Shown here: one piece after another, positions 12,397 to 23,516 of the stretch
Position numbering within the stretch: the first letter of the stretch is position 1
Layout: the number at the start of each line of letters is the position of its first letter
Origin: Cordilura impudica
Taxonomy: Eukaryota; Arthropoda; Insecta; Diptera; Scathophagidae
Assembly: GCA_963682025.1 (NCBI GenBank)
Contig: OY821520.1
Location: 242,213,855 to 242,277,854, forward strand
Length of the DNA: 64,000 nucleotides
Direction of reading: 5' to 3'
Position numbers and translations under genes: made by a program
Notes under the pieces: generated by a model
Seen by the model: only the letters and a program-made list of their open reading frames with translations
The model's database searches: none
Told to the model about the DNA's origin: nothing

Positions 12397-12400
12397 GACT

Positions 12401-12455
12401 CAGGTGGAGGGTATCAAAAAATTCGGCTCAGCCGAATTTAACACTCATACTTGTT
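12401..12455 (+). mobile_element. Helentron-like 3' end (family B type) directly after the satellite
   Basis: The sequence is GGTGGAGGGTATC, then the stem ATTCGGC-TCA-GCCGAAT, then TTAACACTCATACTTGTT. It is a complete terminal signature, but the body expected upstream is replaced by the heptamer satellite. Confidence 0.8.
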
Positions 12456-12469
12456 TTTTTTTTATTAAA

Positions 12470-13200
12470 TTTTAGTTTTAATATTGATATATGTATATGA
12501 TTTATAACTTAATAGTGATATAAATATAGATTTAAATTTTAATCTTAATCGTGATGTAAATACAGCTTTACATTTGGTTTGGATACAGATTTAATTTTTT
12601 GTTTAATCGTAGTTTATATATAGTTTCGCATTTTACTTAATCGAAGTTTCATTATAGATTAACATTTTTAGCTTGATCATAGTTTATATATAATATTACA
12701 CATAATATAGATAAAATTAAATTTTGGTTTAATATAATTTCGATTTAATCTCGAAATCTGAAATATAGACTAATGTGTTGTCTCTTATAAACCTCGACTA
12801 TAGTTTCACATAAGCTTTAATCAGAACTAAAATATTTTCTTATAAAGAATATCAACGACTTCTTTAAACGTTATGTATAACTACATAATCTTAAATCTTG
12901 CCTAAAACTGAGTTTAAAATAATTTCATTCTTGTGTTTCTATCGAAATTAAATATCGACGTGATACCTGGTTTTATAGATTCAAATTCTAGGTTGAAATA
13001 TCGACTAAATATGTTGATATATTGCGATTTATACAATTAAATCTTGTTTTAGAAAAGCTAAAAGTTGAATATTAAAAATTCCTAAATTGTGGTTTGATAT
13101 AAGCTTAAATTGGGCTTTAATATATTGAAAGAGAACGTGAAGTTATATAGATCAAACTATATTGATTTAATATAAAACTTAGTCTTCAATAATATTAAGA
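12470..13200. repeat. Second block of the degenerate ~36-bp repeat
   Basis: Words such as TAATCGTGATGTAAATACAG, TTTAATCGTAGTTTATATA and CTTAATCGAAGTTTCATTA recur, matching the 1800-3480 array in consensus but more eroded. B copy 1 and the satellite appear to have split one larger array. Confidence 0.6.
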
Positions 13201-14250
13201 TTTAAATTTTCTTCATACTTTAGCTTTTTGACTTTTTCTCAATAAACCATTGACTTAGTGTAGGGTAACCAAACACGTTTTTCTTCCCTATATGAAATTC
13301 ATGAAATATTAAAATTTTTATTTTCATGCTGCAAACAGTGATTGTAATTACATTCCAGCGAAAGGCGATAACAAAATGTTAAAAATATGTATGTATATAC
13401 ATGTACTAAGCTGGCTGTCACTCGATTGTAGCCAAAAAAAAAAACGAAAAGGGTACATGAAATTGAAAAATGAAGTGTTTCTGTATTTTAATAACTGAGG
13501 TTTAGAATATATGACATTACTTAAGAGGATGTCAGAGGGAAAACTTTAAAAAAGTACATACACTTACAATGTGACAAGGATAGATAAATAACAGAAATAT
13601 TTAGGAGAACAGATACGTTCCGAAATAAAGTGCAATTTTTTTGTTCCAAATAAAGGATATCTAAAATAATGCAGCCACTAACAAGTATTTGTTTAATTAT
13701 CTTAAAAGTATATTTTAAACGACATAGAAGGTTTTAACTTATTTAATTTTTTTTGATATTTAAAAATTTTTTAAAGGCATAAATTGGATTCTATTAAAAA
13801 AATTTTCATCCTTAAAGTATATTTTGAATTTTCGTCTTAAAAGTTCTTTGCAAATGCTTCACTTTTCATTGTTTGTACTACAACAAAAACAATAAAACTA
13901 TCTTTAGCGTCAAGCACTATATTCTCATCAATAATGATATGCATAAATTATCCTGCTCTAGGGAGGCTGACAACGGCATGACAAGGAAAAATGTAAATAA
14001 GGCGAAAACAAAAAAGAATTACCATTGATTACAATGAATTTCTAAAGTATTTTTTTTGGGATAGTAGAACATTACGTAGTGTTAAAGAATATATGCACAG
14101 TTTTGGGCTAAAGCTGTAAAAAATGGTAAGCAATATTTTAAACTCAAGTATTGAGTTTAATCCTAGCTTTAAGCGTGCTATATATAGATTTGATTCAAGA
14201 TTAAATCTTAGTTCTATGAATCTTTTCTTAAAAGAGTAACATATTTTTAA
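13201..14250. other. A+T-rich spacer, no gene recognised
   Basis: No domain-bearing frame, RNA gene or terminal repeat was found. Poly-A and poly-T runs are common. Confidence 0.45.
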
Positions 14251-14645
14251 CAAACTTCCTTTATTTTATATTAAAAAAATCTTACCTTTTAATAAACCTA
14301 CCTTTTTAAAATATTAACCTTTTTCTAAGAAATACGTATTAAAAAAATTACCTATTTCTAAAATTTCTTTTTTAAGAAAGTACTTAATCTTAAAAAATTA
14401 ACTTTTCTTAACAATGTACCCTTTTTAAAGTAACCAACCTTTCTTCAAAAGTGCGTTTTCGTAAAAAGAAAATTTTCAAAAAAGTACTTGTTTTAAAAAA
14501 TACCTATTCTTAAAAGAAGTGTATTTTAAAATAAAAAGTACAATTTCTTATAAAAGTACCTTTTTCTAGAAAAGTATCTTTTTTCAAATAGACCTTTCTT
14601 AAAAAAATACCTTCCCTTAAAAAATTATCTTTTCTTAAAACAATC
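14251..14645. repeat. Degenerate repeat of ~18-20 bp, TTTTCTTAAAAAAGTACC type
   Basis: Units near TTTTCTTAAAAAAGTAC recur with many substitutions (for example ACCTTTTTCTAGAAAAGTAT). The unit is close to self-complementary. The same repeat returns at 15650-15985 on the other side of family A copy 1 and a unique stretch. Confidence 0.65.
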
Positions 14646-14647
14646 AG

Positions 14648-14779
14648 CCCAATTACGAATATTCTCAAGGAATTTCTTTCTCACGGAAAATACTTTTCTC
14701 GAGAAAAAAAATCCTCCAATTATAAATTCCGCGTGAACAAAAAAATGAATAAGTTACATCATCGAATTTCGAAGCCAGT
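14648..14779. repeat. Dispersed ~130-bp repeat, copy 1
   Basis: This matches 38902-39030 almost base for base, including GAATATTCTCAAGGAATTTC, the palindrome TTTCTCGAGAAA and ATAAATTCCGCGTGAACAAA. It ends in both at CATCGAATTTCGAAGCCA. No target duplication or terminal inverted repeat could be fixed. Confidence 0.75.
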
Positions 14780-14805
14780 GTTTTACATATTAACAATTAA
14801 TTTTT

Positions 14806-15146
14806 ATACCCTATACCACTATGTGGTTTGGGTATAATGACTTTGTGCTGCTGTTTGTAACTACCAAAAATATTTGAACTAGACCCATCTTTTATTACAC
14901 CGATCGAATCAGAATCACTAACTGATTCGATTTAACGATGTCCGTCCGTCCGTCCATTGTTGGGCCTAGTCCCCATATAAATATAGCACCCGATATGAAC
15001 TTTTTCATATCTGCAGCCAAAAAATTAATAACAATGCCACTCAAATTTGGTTTATGCTTATTTTCTATATCCAATTAGTTGGACCGAAACAATGGTATAG
15101 GGTGTCGTATAGTCGGTCTAGACCGACTATAATTTTCCTACTTGTT
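14806..15146 (+). mobile_element. Family A Helentron-like element, copy 1 (short, ~340 bp)
   Basis: It starts TATACCCTATACCACTATG and has the GTCCGTCCGTCCGTCC tract. It lacks about 430 bases of the middle present in the ~780-bp copies. It ends with GGTATAGGGTGTCG (inverse of the 5' end), the perfect palindrome AGTCGGTC/GACCGACT and CCTACTTGTT. Confidence 0.8.
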
Positions 15147-15149
15147 TTC

Positions 15150-15640
15150 TATTTTTTTGAGTGTTCAAACAAAAATAAATTTATTTTAAAGAAAAATTAA
15201 ATAAAAAAATAAATAGCATAGCTATGATGCGAGCACTTGTGGAGGAAATGGGTGTATTAGAATAACAATAACGAAATAGCTAAAGAATTGCTAGAAGTCA
15301 ATTGCGGACTGAATCAATGGAAAACGCAACCAATGCCTGAATTGGCTTTCATTAATGTTAACAAAAGTTGAAGTTGGTTTTTATTTGTGGTCTTCAACCT
15401 ACAAGAACAATAAAATATTAATTTTTTTTTATTTAAATTTTGTTTTCTCCAAATACTTCTTACATTTTTATATAAACTCCCGTCTGTTTTGCAGGGGAAA
15501 TTTTTTGAGGGGAAAAAACAAATTCAAGTGCATTGAGAATAACTACTTTTTTTCCCATCGAATTTTTTTTCTGAAGGAATTTTTATTCATAATAGAGGAA
15601 AAGGGAGAAGTGAGAAATTTCATGCGGAATTTGTGTTTAG
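15150..15640. other. Unassigned stretch
   Basis: A+T-rich sequence with two overlapping short frames of low complexity (15355-15651 plus, 15543-15734 minus). Neither shows a domain or splice context, so no gene is called. Confidence 0.4.
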
Positions 15641-15649
15641 AATTGACCT

Positions 15650-15985
15650 GAATACCTTTTATAAAAAAGCACTTTCTCTTAAAAAAGGATATTTCCTTAC
15701 AAAAGTATCTTTTCTTAAAAAAGTACATTTTCATAAAAAAAGTACCTTTTCCAAAAAAAAATTACATTATCCAAAAAGTAACTTTTCTTAAATAAGTACT
15801 TCTTAAAAAACTAAATTTTATGTAAAAAAAGTAAATTTCTAAAAATAGCAACTTTCATAAAAAGTACGTTATTTTAAAAAGTACGTTTTCAGTAAAATTC
15901 ACCTTTAAAAAGTACATTTTCTTAAAAAAGTAACTTTTCTCAAAAAATTACTTTTTATTAGAAAAGTACATTTTCTTAAAAGAGA
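15650..15985. repeat. Degenerate ~18-20-bp repeat, second block
   Basis: Units like TTTTCTTAAAAAAGTAC and TTTTCATAAAAAAAGTACC recur about 17 times with substitutions and small indels. Same family as 14251-14645. Confidence 0.7.
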
Positions 15986-16259
15986 CTTAAGTCTAACCTA
16001 AAATTATAGCTTAATGGAAGCTGAGCCTAACTAAAAACTTATATAATGACTTTGTAAAAAGTTATACTTAAATCTTTTAATGACAACTTTCATATTCTTG
16101 AGTCATGCTGGTTTCCTTAAGACATAAGTTTAATTCTAAAGAGTCGCTATATATATACGAAGCTAGACTTAAATCTTATGTAGGGGCTTTGTAAAAATAA
16201 ATATTGCATTAAACTAAGCTTTAAGCATCTTCAGTTATGAGCCTACGTTTAGGCTTAAA

Positions 16260-16960
16260 TTGTAGCTTAAGGGGGGGTAAGGTTTTAAAAGTTAAAAAAA
16301 TTTTATTTTCATAATTTTTTTTGAAGATATGAATAATGTTGGATTATTTATTTCATATACACGTTATATCATAACATTTGAAGAATCTTTGAAAAAAATT
16401 TCAATTAAAAATTTTAATAAATAAGTCCGTGACAGCGAATCTCCGGAGGCGTCGTTGTCTTGCGGTGAACATCATAACTCATTACAGGATCATGTGAAAT
16501 AAAAAAACCGAAATGCGTTTAAAAGGTGACATATTTCCTGAGGTAGTGACGGCGAGTTTATTCATTTTTTTTTTGCAGCATTTTGAAGTGAAAAACACGA
16601 CTTTTGCTATGAAATTTCGGGAAGTTGTTGTTAAAAAATGGGGAAGAGAATGGAAAATAAAAAAAACTCTTCGTGGTTTATGTGTAGATATAGTGTGTAC
16701 AATTTCAAAAGAATCGGTCAAGTAGATTTTGAGTTATGATGTTCATGGGCTTCGAACATTTATTTGTGAGAAAATCGATTTAAAGTTTTTTAAAAACTGA
16801 TTTATATACGATTACCGTATGAGGCCGGTCGCTCGAAATGCTGTATTTTCTTAAGTTTTGCTCCGATTTACTTGAAATGACACAACACTCTCGACATGAT
16901 GTACATTCAGAAAGAGAAATGCACTTAAAAATGGGTTTTAAATCCTTACGAGAAACAAAG
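16260..16960. other. Unrelated island inside the repeat array
   Basis: From GGGGGGTAAGG to about GAAATGCACTTAAAAATGGG the repeat words stop. GAACATCATAACTC at 16467-16480 and its exact inverse at 16731-16744 bracket 278 bases. Within them a plus-strand frame of 70 codons (16513-16725) and an overlapping minus-strand frame occur. Neither has a recognised domain. It looks like an inserted element or captured unique DNA. Confidence 0.4.
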
Positions 16961-17359
16961 CCAGACTTAAATCTGATATCGTGGCTTTGTATGTAGATAC
17001 AAGGCTGAAATTAAAATGCTTTTAGTTCTGTTTCAAGAAGACTTAAATATGACCTTAAATTATAGTTTTAAAGAAAAAACCTAGACTTAGATTTTTATTG
17101 AAGCTATGTTTATATCATCACAAAGCCAGGCTTAAATCATACATCGTAATTTTTAAAAGCAAACCATAAATTAAGTAATGAGTTTTCTTTCTTAAGTCAT
17201 GGCAATTACAATAAGACTTAAGTCTGGCCATAAATAGTTGTTTACAAGAAACAAAGCTAGACTTAAATATTATATCTTGGCTTTGTAAAAACAAAGCTAG
17301 AGTTGAATTTTACATCGTGACACATATAAACACAAATATAGATTTTAGTCATGGCTTCA

Positions 17360-17365
17360 AGCATA

Positions 17366-17413
<48 letters not shown>

Positions 17414-17680
17414 ATTATATACATAAATTTATATATATATTAAATTATGTATATAATTATATTTATTTAATTATATATAAATAATTCATATATTAATATA
17501 TAAATATTACAAAAGAATATAAATAATATATATATTAATGTGAAAAAAATCTACAAAATAATTATAAAAAACTAAATATATTAAAAATTTAATCTAGCGA
17601 TATTCTTAATTAAATTAAATTTTTTTTGAATCTAGATTAATAGATATATATTAATTAATTAAATATTCATGATTGTCATG
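17360..17680. repeat. AT microsatellite and AT-only stretch
   Basis: A run of about 20 TA dinucleotides at about 17366-17404 is followed by nearly pure A+T sequence to about 17680. Confidence 0.85.
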
Positions 17681-18227
17681 GTGGTTTCAATAAGACTTAG
17701 GTCTGATTTAAAAGCGTTGTTTAATAGAAACAAAGCGAGGACTAAATCTTTTGTAGGGGCTTTGAATAAACAAATCGTACAATATATGGTTATTTAACGC
17801 TTTTTCGGAGTAAAAAAATGATATATTGTGGCTAGACTTAAATCGTATATCATGGTAAATACATAAAAAGTTTTAAGTGAAGATGGTCATGGCAATTTTA
17901 ATAAGACTGAAGCTTGAGCCTAAATCGTAGCTTATTGAAAACAAAGCTGGACTTAAATTCAAACTTTAAACTTTAGTCTTTAGCTTAAGGGACGCGAGTT
18001 TTGCTGTATTCGCCAAGACCTAAACTCAATCACCAAAAGTGCTTTTAAAGACTTAAAGCTGAACTTAAATTATACCTTTCTTTTAAATCCTAGCTTACAA
18101 TTAGCTAAACAGAATCTTTAGAAGACTATTATATTCTAGTCATTTTTTAAAGCATACTTTTAGTAGAACATTTTTATATAGTGTCTATATAATATTGACA
18201 TCAAATTTATAATTTAGAAAATTTTAA

Positions 18228-21060
18228 TTATACCCTACACTCCAGTGTGCAGAGGGTATATATAAGTTTGTCATTCCGTTTGTAATAATTACAAAAAAAT
18301 TTTAGAACCCATAAAATATATATATATTTGTGATCCTTATAACAACCGGATTTGATATAGCGATGTCCGTCTGTGGAAATCAAGATGACGGCATCAATCG
18401 GGCAGCTAGGGTGCTCGTTGACATAAAAAATGATTCATTAGCATCCTGAAAAGTTTGCTGTTTAAAATCGTCCAAATCGGTTGATTAGGGCCCGAGATTT
18501 GAATGAAGAACTAAAAAAAGTCTTGAAAAAATATAATTTTCTATGTTGTTCTTGTCACGATCACGCCCTGAATAGTGCAGCTACAATGATCATTTTTAAT
18601 GAGAATGATTCATCGAATTCATGGGAAGATTTCTATTTCAAAAATCATTAAAATCGGTGGAACAGGTCCAGGAAAATCTCTGAAAAATTAAAAAAAAATG
18701 AAAAATATGATGTTTCTATATTGTTCTTGTTGTTATTCTAAATGTTGTGTTGTTGTCATAGCTGGACTTGTTGTTTTTGTGGTCGTTGTGGTAATAATAA
18801 AATAAAAACTAACCCTTTGTACATTTTTTTATTAACTCTGGTAGAAAAATTTAAAAGTTTCCATTGTTCTGGCATCACTCTAAAAATTTGTTAGATCATT
18901 TCTGTTATTACCACGAGCCTGCCTGCAAAATTTCATATCGAATGGCTCACGGGAAATTGGTTAAAATCGATCCAAAATTTTTTCGACAAGCAGACAATAC
19001 GAGTTAATATAAAGGGAGTAAAAATTCACCAACATCTAAAGCAAATAATGCTAAAATACCTAGTTGTTAATAAAAAAAAAATAATGTAAATATAGCAAAA
19101 AAAAAATTATGTATAAATTTATTTATAAATTTATATAAACATATTAAATAATACAAATAATATACATGTTTATCCATAACAACTGTATGTTAGAAATAAG
19201 TCGGTATATTATTTTATTTACGTAAAATTCTGCAATATTTTGTTGTGGGGAAAATACATTTCATTTGCATTAACAAGGTGTCACTTAATTTTGCTCAGCG
19301 TGACTATGTCACAGTAGATGGCGCCACAATTTTTGTTTGTTCTAATTAGCTTTGCAATAGTTATTTCTATTTTAAAATGAATGTCAATATTTTCAACTAG
19401 ATATCATACAGAACAATGTTAAGAGTATACACGGGCTGGTCTTTTATTATTTCATACGTTTTTTCATTATTCTTTTACAAATATGAATATAAGTTTGGCA
19501 TATTAACTTTTTGTTGTCTTTACAAAATAGAGTTACCGAGTTCATCAATGAGTTTTTTGCTTTCAAAACAATTCTACATAGTTATATAGAATTATTATTC
19601 TGCTTTACCTACAAAATATCTGATTGCGATTACATCTAATTTTTAAAAATTGTATATAATTACTAAAGCATTATTATACACATAAATACAAAATTGCACT
19701 TTTTAAATTTTCCATTCAAATTTAAGAAAATATCAATTCTAAAAACTGGAATTAAATATTTCCAATTATAAATTACAATTAATTGAATTTCAGAAAATCA
19801 TATCAAAACGTCGGAAATTATAATTTTAAATTTAGAAGACATCAATTGCATCTTTAATATATAAATTTTATTCGTTAAACTCAAATTGAAGTTCCAAAAA
19901 AAAAAAAAAAACACCAAATACCTATGTTTACATTTAAAAAATTTTTACATTTAAAAAAAATATTGACATTCAGGAGAAATTAATAGCTTTTCAGTACCGC
20001 GATTCAGTAACTTCTTTTAACGATAGTCGAATCGTTAAAAAAAGAAAATTGCAAAATTATCAGTAAAATTTTTAAACGATATTCGCTATTGTTAAAGTCA
20101 GCTGTTGTTGTTATCTAAACGACAACCATTTTTGTGTTGTTTATTCAATCGATAAAAACTCAAAGTTTTAAGTTGAAATGTCGTCATACATAAATAAAAA
20201 TCATAAAATAGTGAAAATATTTTGCTTTAATTAAAAAAACTTTTTTTTATAAATAAAAAAATTAAATAGCATATTCAATTCATTATTTCATTTTCAAATA
20301 AATAAACAGAAATATTAGTAAATAAATAAAGATATTAAACATAAACATAAAATCATCCTGTCAAACACGAAGTAATTTGTTTTTTTCTATTCTTTTTTGT
20401 GTTTTTCACTTATTTTGACAGAGATGCCACTCGTTTACAATTTAAATAAATAGAAAAATAGATTTGTCGACTGTCATTAAGACGTATGTACTTAGTGAAT
20501 CACTTAATCCTTAGTGCAAACAACAATAGCTGTCGATATATTCTGCCATTGTCGGATCGTTGAAATTTACAGAATCGGACTACAGAAAAACATTGGATTT
20601 TAGATAACGTCAAATGATATTTAAGAATTGCGAACATAAAAACTGTTACATAAATAAACGCAATTTGATGAGAATGTTATTTATATAGAAATTTTCAAAA
20701 TTTTTTTTGGATAAAAATTTGAAGTTTTTTAGAAAATAAAGATAACAAATTATATACATAGGTATATAACCACGATGACCAAAAAGCAAACACCGAAATA
20801 AATCCGAAATAATAGAAAAGACGAAAACCAACCCAAAGAATTTGCTGAAATAATTTGGTATTAAGTTTAACAAATTGTTTACTTTTTCATATACATTTAT
20901 TATCAAGGCTCAAACCGAGGTGGAGGGTATCAAAGATTCGGCACAGCCGAATTTAACACTCTTACTTGTTTTATTTAAAATGTTTGGGACATTTGGTTTT
21001 TTGCGCTTGGCATCCCTAATTTGATTATTTATTATTATAAATTTATTCTCTGTTTTCCAA
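18228..21060 (+). mobile_element. Family B Helentron-like element, copy 2, with nested fragment
   Basis: It begins TATACCCTACACTCCAGTG and follows copy 1 closely to about 20750. There a B 3' end fragment interrupts it (20751-20971). The outer sequence then resumes with TTATTTAAAATGTTTGGGAC and is broken again at 21061 by a LINE poly-A tail (minus strand). The (GTCTGTCC) tract is shortened to one GTCCGTCTGTGG. Confidence 0.7.
20751..20971 (+). mobile_element. B 3'-terminal fragment inserted in B copy 2
   Basis: In copy 1 the sequence AAGATAACAAATTA runs on as TTTTATTTAAAAT. Here AAGATAACAAATTA is followed by a 3'-terminal B piece (ATACATAGGTATATAACC to CTTACTTGTT), after which TTATTTAAAATG resumes. 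So about 220 bases of B 3' end sit inside another B copy. No flanking duplication is evident, as expected for Helitron-class insertion, though recombination is an alternative. Confidence 0.6.
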
Positions 21061-22735
21061 TTTTTTTTTTTTTTTATTTATAAATTCATCTTTATTTACA
21101 TCTTATACTTAGCATATAAATTTACAATTTTCGAGATTTTATCTATAGATACTACAACGAATAATTCTAATAACAAAAGATCTTGATATTAATTGTTTAA
21201 TTATAATATTATTCAAAGGAAAATAGGAAAAACCTTTATATTGAAGGAAAAATAAGTTTAAATATATTAGAGAATATACGAGTATACAATGAAATTATCT
21301 AACGATAATACCAGTATACACGTCATTTTCAATTTAATAATTTGTATTTCGGAGCTGCTATTAAGCCAATGGTATGCATTCCCTTATTAGTTGATAAGGA
21401 GAATTTTGGATGGATTCATGGTATTTATTGTTAAGTTTTTTTATGAAGTTGAAAATTAGTTCATATCCAGTTTCGTTGTGCAAAAGTTGAGTTGAATATC
21501 TCCAATTTTTGTTGTGTATGATTTTGAGACATTTATTTTGAATGATTTGTAGTTTTTTCAAATGTGTTTTTGCTGCATTGTACCAGATGGGACTAGCATA
21601 AGTCAAAGTTGGTCGAATCACACTTTTGAATATTAAGTTTTTGTTCTTAAGGTTAAGGGTTGAACGTTTATTAAGGATTGGCCACAAGGCTCTGATAGTT
21701 TTCATGGATTTCATACAGATTTGACTGATGTGTTTTGCAAAGTTAAGTTTCTTATCGAGGCAAACACCAAGATATTTGACGTCGTTTTTAATTGTCAGGT
21801 TCTGATTTTGGAAACTTAACTGGCGACTTGGTAATCGTTTGGGAGAGTTGTTGTAAGGGAATATAATAGCCTGAGTTTTAATAGGGTTTATTTTTATTTT
21901 CCATTTATAAAAGTATTTGCTACATGCAGAAAATCCTTTTTCCATTTTCTTCATCAATGCTTTAGTGAGTTTACTAGACGTTATGAGAGACGTATCATCA
22001 GCATAGTAAGCAACTTTCATGTACGAGGGGGGAGAAAAATCCGATGTATAAATTGAATACAATAATGGCGATAGTATTGAACCTTGTGGTAGGCCAGCAG
22101 TAATTTGTTTCGGAGACGAAAATGTTTCGTTAATAGCTACTACGAACGTTCTATCAGTGAGAAAATCCGCAATTAGCCTGCACAAATATTTTGGTATATT
22201 AGCTTGGAGCAATTTATAAACAAGACCGTTGTGCCAAACAGTATCAAATGCCTTTTCTACGTCCAGAACTATTAAGCCTGTAGATTTTTTAATTCGTTTG
22301 TTGTGCTTTATTATATTTGTGATACGGTTTATTTGGTGTACTGCGCTATGTTGTTTTTTAAATCCAAATTGTTCATTTGCCAATATTGATGTATTTTCAA
22401 TAGTACTGTAAATTCGATTTTGAATACATTTCTCAAATAGTTTGCCAAGGTTACTTAATAAGCTTATTGGCCTGTAACTATGTGGACTGTGCTTAGGCTT
22501 ATTTGGTTTCGAAAGAGCAATGATTTTCGCCTCTTTAAAATGTTTTGGAAAGTAATTGATTTTTAAACAGATGTTAAAAATGATTAATAATAATTTTACT
22601 GCCTTAGGAGGTAATTTTTTTATTAAAATGTTGGAAACATCATCCAGCCCAGGAGATTTCGAAGTTTTGAGAGTAGAAATTGAGCAATTTAACTCATTAT
22701 GTGATATCAATGTTATATTTTCAGAATGTTATATT
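21061..22735 (-). mobile_element. 5'-truncated Jockey-type non-LTR retrotransposon
   Basis: Read on the minus strand this is a reverse-transcriptase reading frame followed by about 300 bases of 3' untranslated sequence, AATAAA signals and a 15-base poly-A tail (T run at 21061-21075). The 5' end is truncated near 22735. It sits between two family B sequences, and the 3' flank GTTTTCCAA is a B word that also occurs at about 22990. Confidence 0.8.
21361..22710 (-). CDS. Reverse transcriptase of a Jockey-type LINE, 5'-truncated
   Basis: The open frame of 449 codons (TTG taken as first codon; the frame is open a few codons further upstream) encodes an RNA-dependent DNA polymerase used for target-primed reverse transcription. 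Visible RT landmarks in order are KSPGLDDVSN, ALSKPNK..SYRPISLLSNLGKLFEK, LDVEKAFDTVWH (first catalytic Asp block), GLPQGSILSPLLYSIYTSD, and the catalytic box YYADDTSL. These are followed by the KINPIKTQAIIF thumb-type and VKYLGVCLD motifs and the C-terminal RPTLTYASPIW and LQIIQNKCLKII blocks usual in Jockey-clade elements. The endonuclease and ORF1 are missing because of 5' truncation. No frameshift or stop interrupts the part present, which suggests a fairly young insertion. Its product would not be functional alone. Confidence 0.85.
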   Translation of the reverse strand: MISHNELNCSISTLKTSKSPGLDDVSNILIKKLPPKAVKLLLIIFNICLKINYFPKHFKEAKIIALSKPNKPKHSPHSYRPISLLSNLGKLFEKCIQNRIYSTIENTSILANEQFGFKKQHSAVHQINRITNIIKHNKRIKKSTGLIVLDVEKAFDTVWHNGLVYKLLQANIPKYLCRLIADFLTDRTFVVAINETFSSPKQITAGLPQGSILSPLLYSIYTSDFSPPSYMKVAYYADDTSLITSSKLTKALMKKMEKGFSACSKYFYKWKIKINPIKTQAIIFPYNNSPKRLPSRQLSFQNQNLTIKNDVKYLGVCLDKKLNFAKHISQICMKSMKTIRALWPILNKRSTLNLKNKNLIFKSVIRPTLTYASPIWYNAAKTHLKKLQIIQNKCLKIIHNKNWRYSTQLLHNETGYELIFNFIKKLNNKYHESIQNSPYQLIRECIPLA

Positions 22736-23490
22736 TTCAATGAATTTTAGAAAACATCAAATGATATTTAAGAATTGCGAACATAAAAATTGTTACATAA
22801 ATAAAGGCAATTTGATGAGAATGTTATTTATATATAAATTTTCACAATTTTTTTGGATGAATATTTGAAGTTTTTCAGAAAATAAAGATAACAAATTATT
22901 TTATTTAAAATGTTTGGGACATTTGGTTTTTTGCGTTTGGCATCCCTAATTTGATTATTTAATATTATTATAAATTTATTCTCTTTGTTTTCCAAATATG
23001 GCAATATTTTAATAAAAAAAGTTGAGAGAGTTTTTTGGTTATTATTTTGTTACTCCATCCGACCTATATGGCCGCAATGAAGAAATATTTGGCCAGTTAA
23101 AAGAAACTATACAGCCATCTCCAATTAGCACGATTTAATGCATATAGCCACCCTACACAACCATTACCTTTGCAATGGAGGTTAGGGCGAGCTATTTAAT
23201 TAGCAAACACTAAATTAAACGAGAAGTTATGTCATATAACCGGAAACGCATGCATATAGGTATATAACCTAAATGCATGCCGATCAGCAACTACGATGAC
23301 CAAAAAGCAAACACCGAAATAATAGAAAAGACGAAAACCAAACCAAAGAATTTTCTGAAATAATTTGGTATTAACTTTAACAAATTGTTTACTTTTTCCA
23401 ATATTTAGTTTACATTTATTATCAATACTCAAACCGAGGTGGAGGGTATCAAAGATTCGGCACAGCCGAATTTAACACTCTTACTTGTTT
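22736..23490 (+). mobile_element. Family B element, copy 3 (3' part)
   Basis: It starts at TCAATGAATTTTAGAAAAC, equivalent to about 43813 in copy 5, and continues to the GGTGGAGGGTATC, hairpin and ACTCTTACTTGTTTT end. The internal hairpin GCATGCATATAGGT/ACCTAAATGCATGC is kept. The 5' two-thirds are missing where the LINE lies. Confidence 0.75.
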
Positions 23491-23516
23491 TATTACTTGT
23501 TTTCATTTTGTTGTAT

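Larger units (their letters stand above)
15990..18200. repeat. Degenerate repeat of 'GACTTAAATC...GGCTTTGTAAAAACAAAGC' units
   Basis: The words AAAGCTAGACTTAAATC, TATATCGTGGCTTTGTA and CATGGCTTCAATAAGACTTA recur irregularly at about 40-60-base intervals. GGCTTTGT and ACAAAGCC within a unit can pair as a small hairpin. The array is interrupted by an unrelated island (about 16260-16960) and by an AT microsatellite (17360-17680). Confidence 0.55.
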
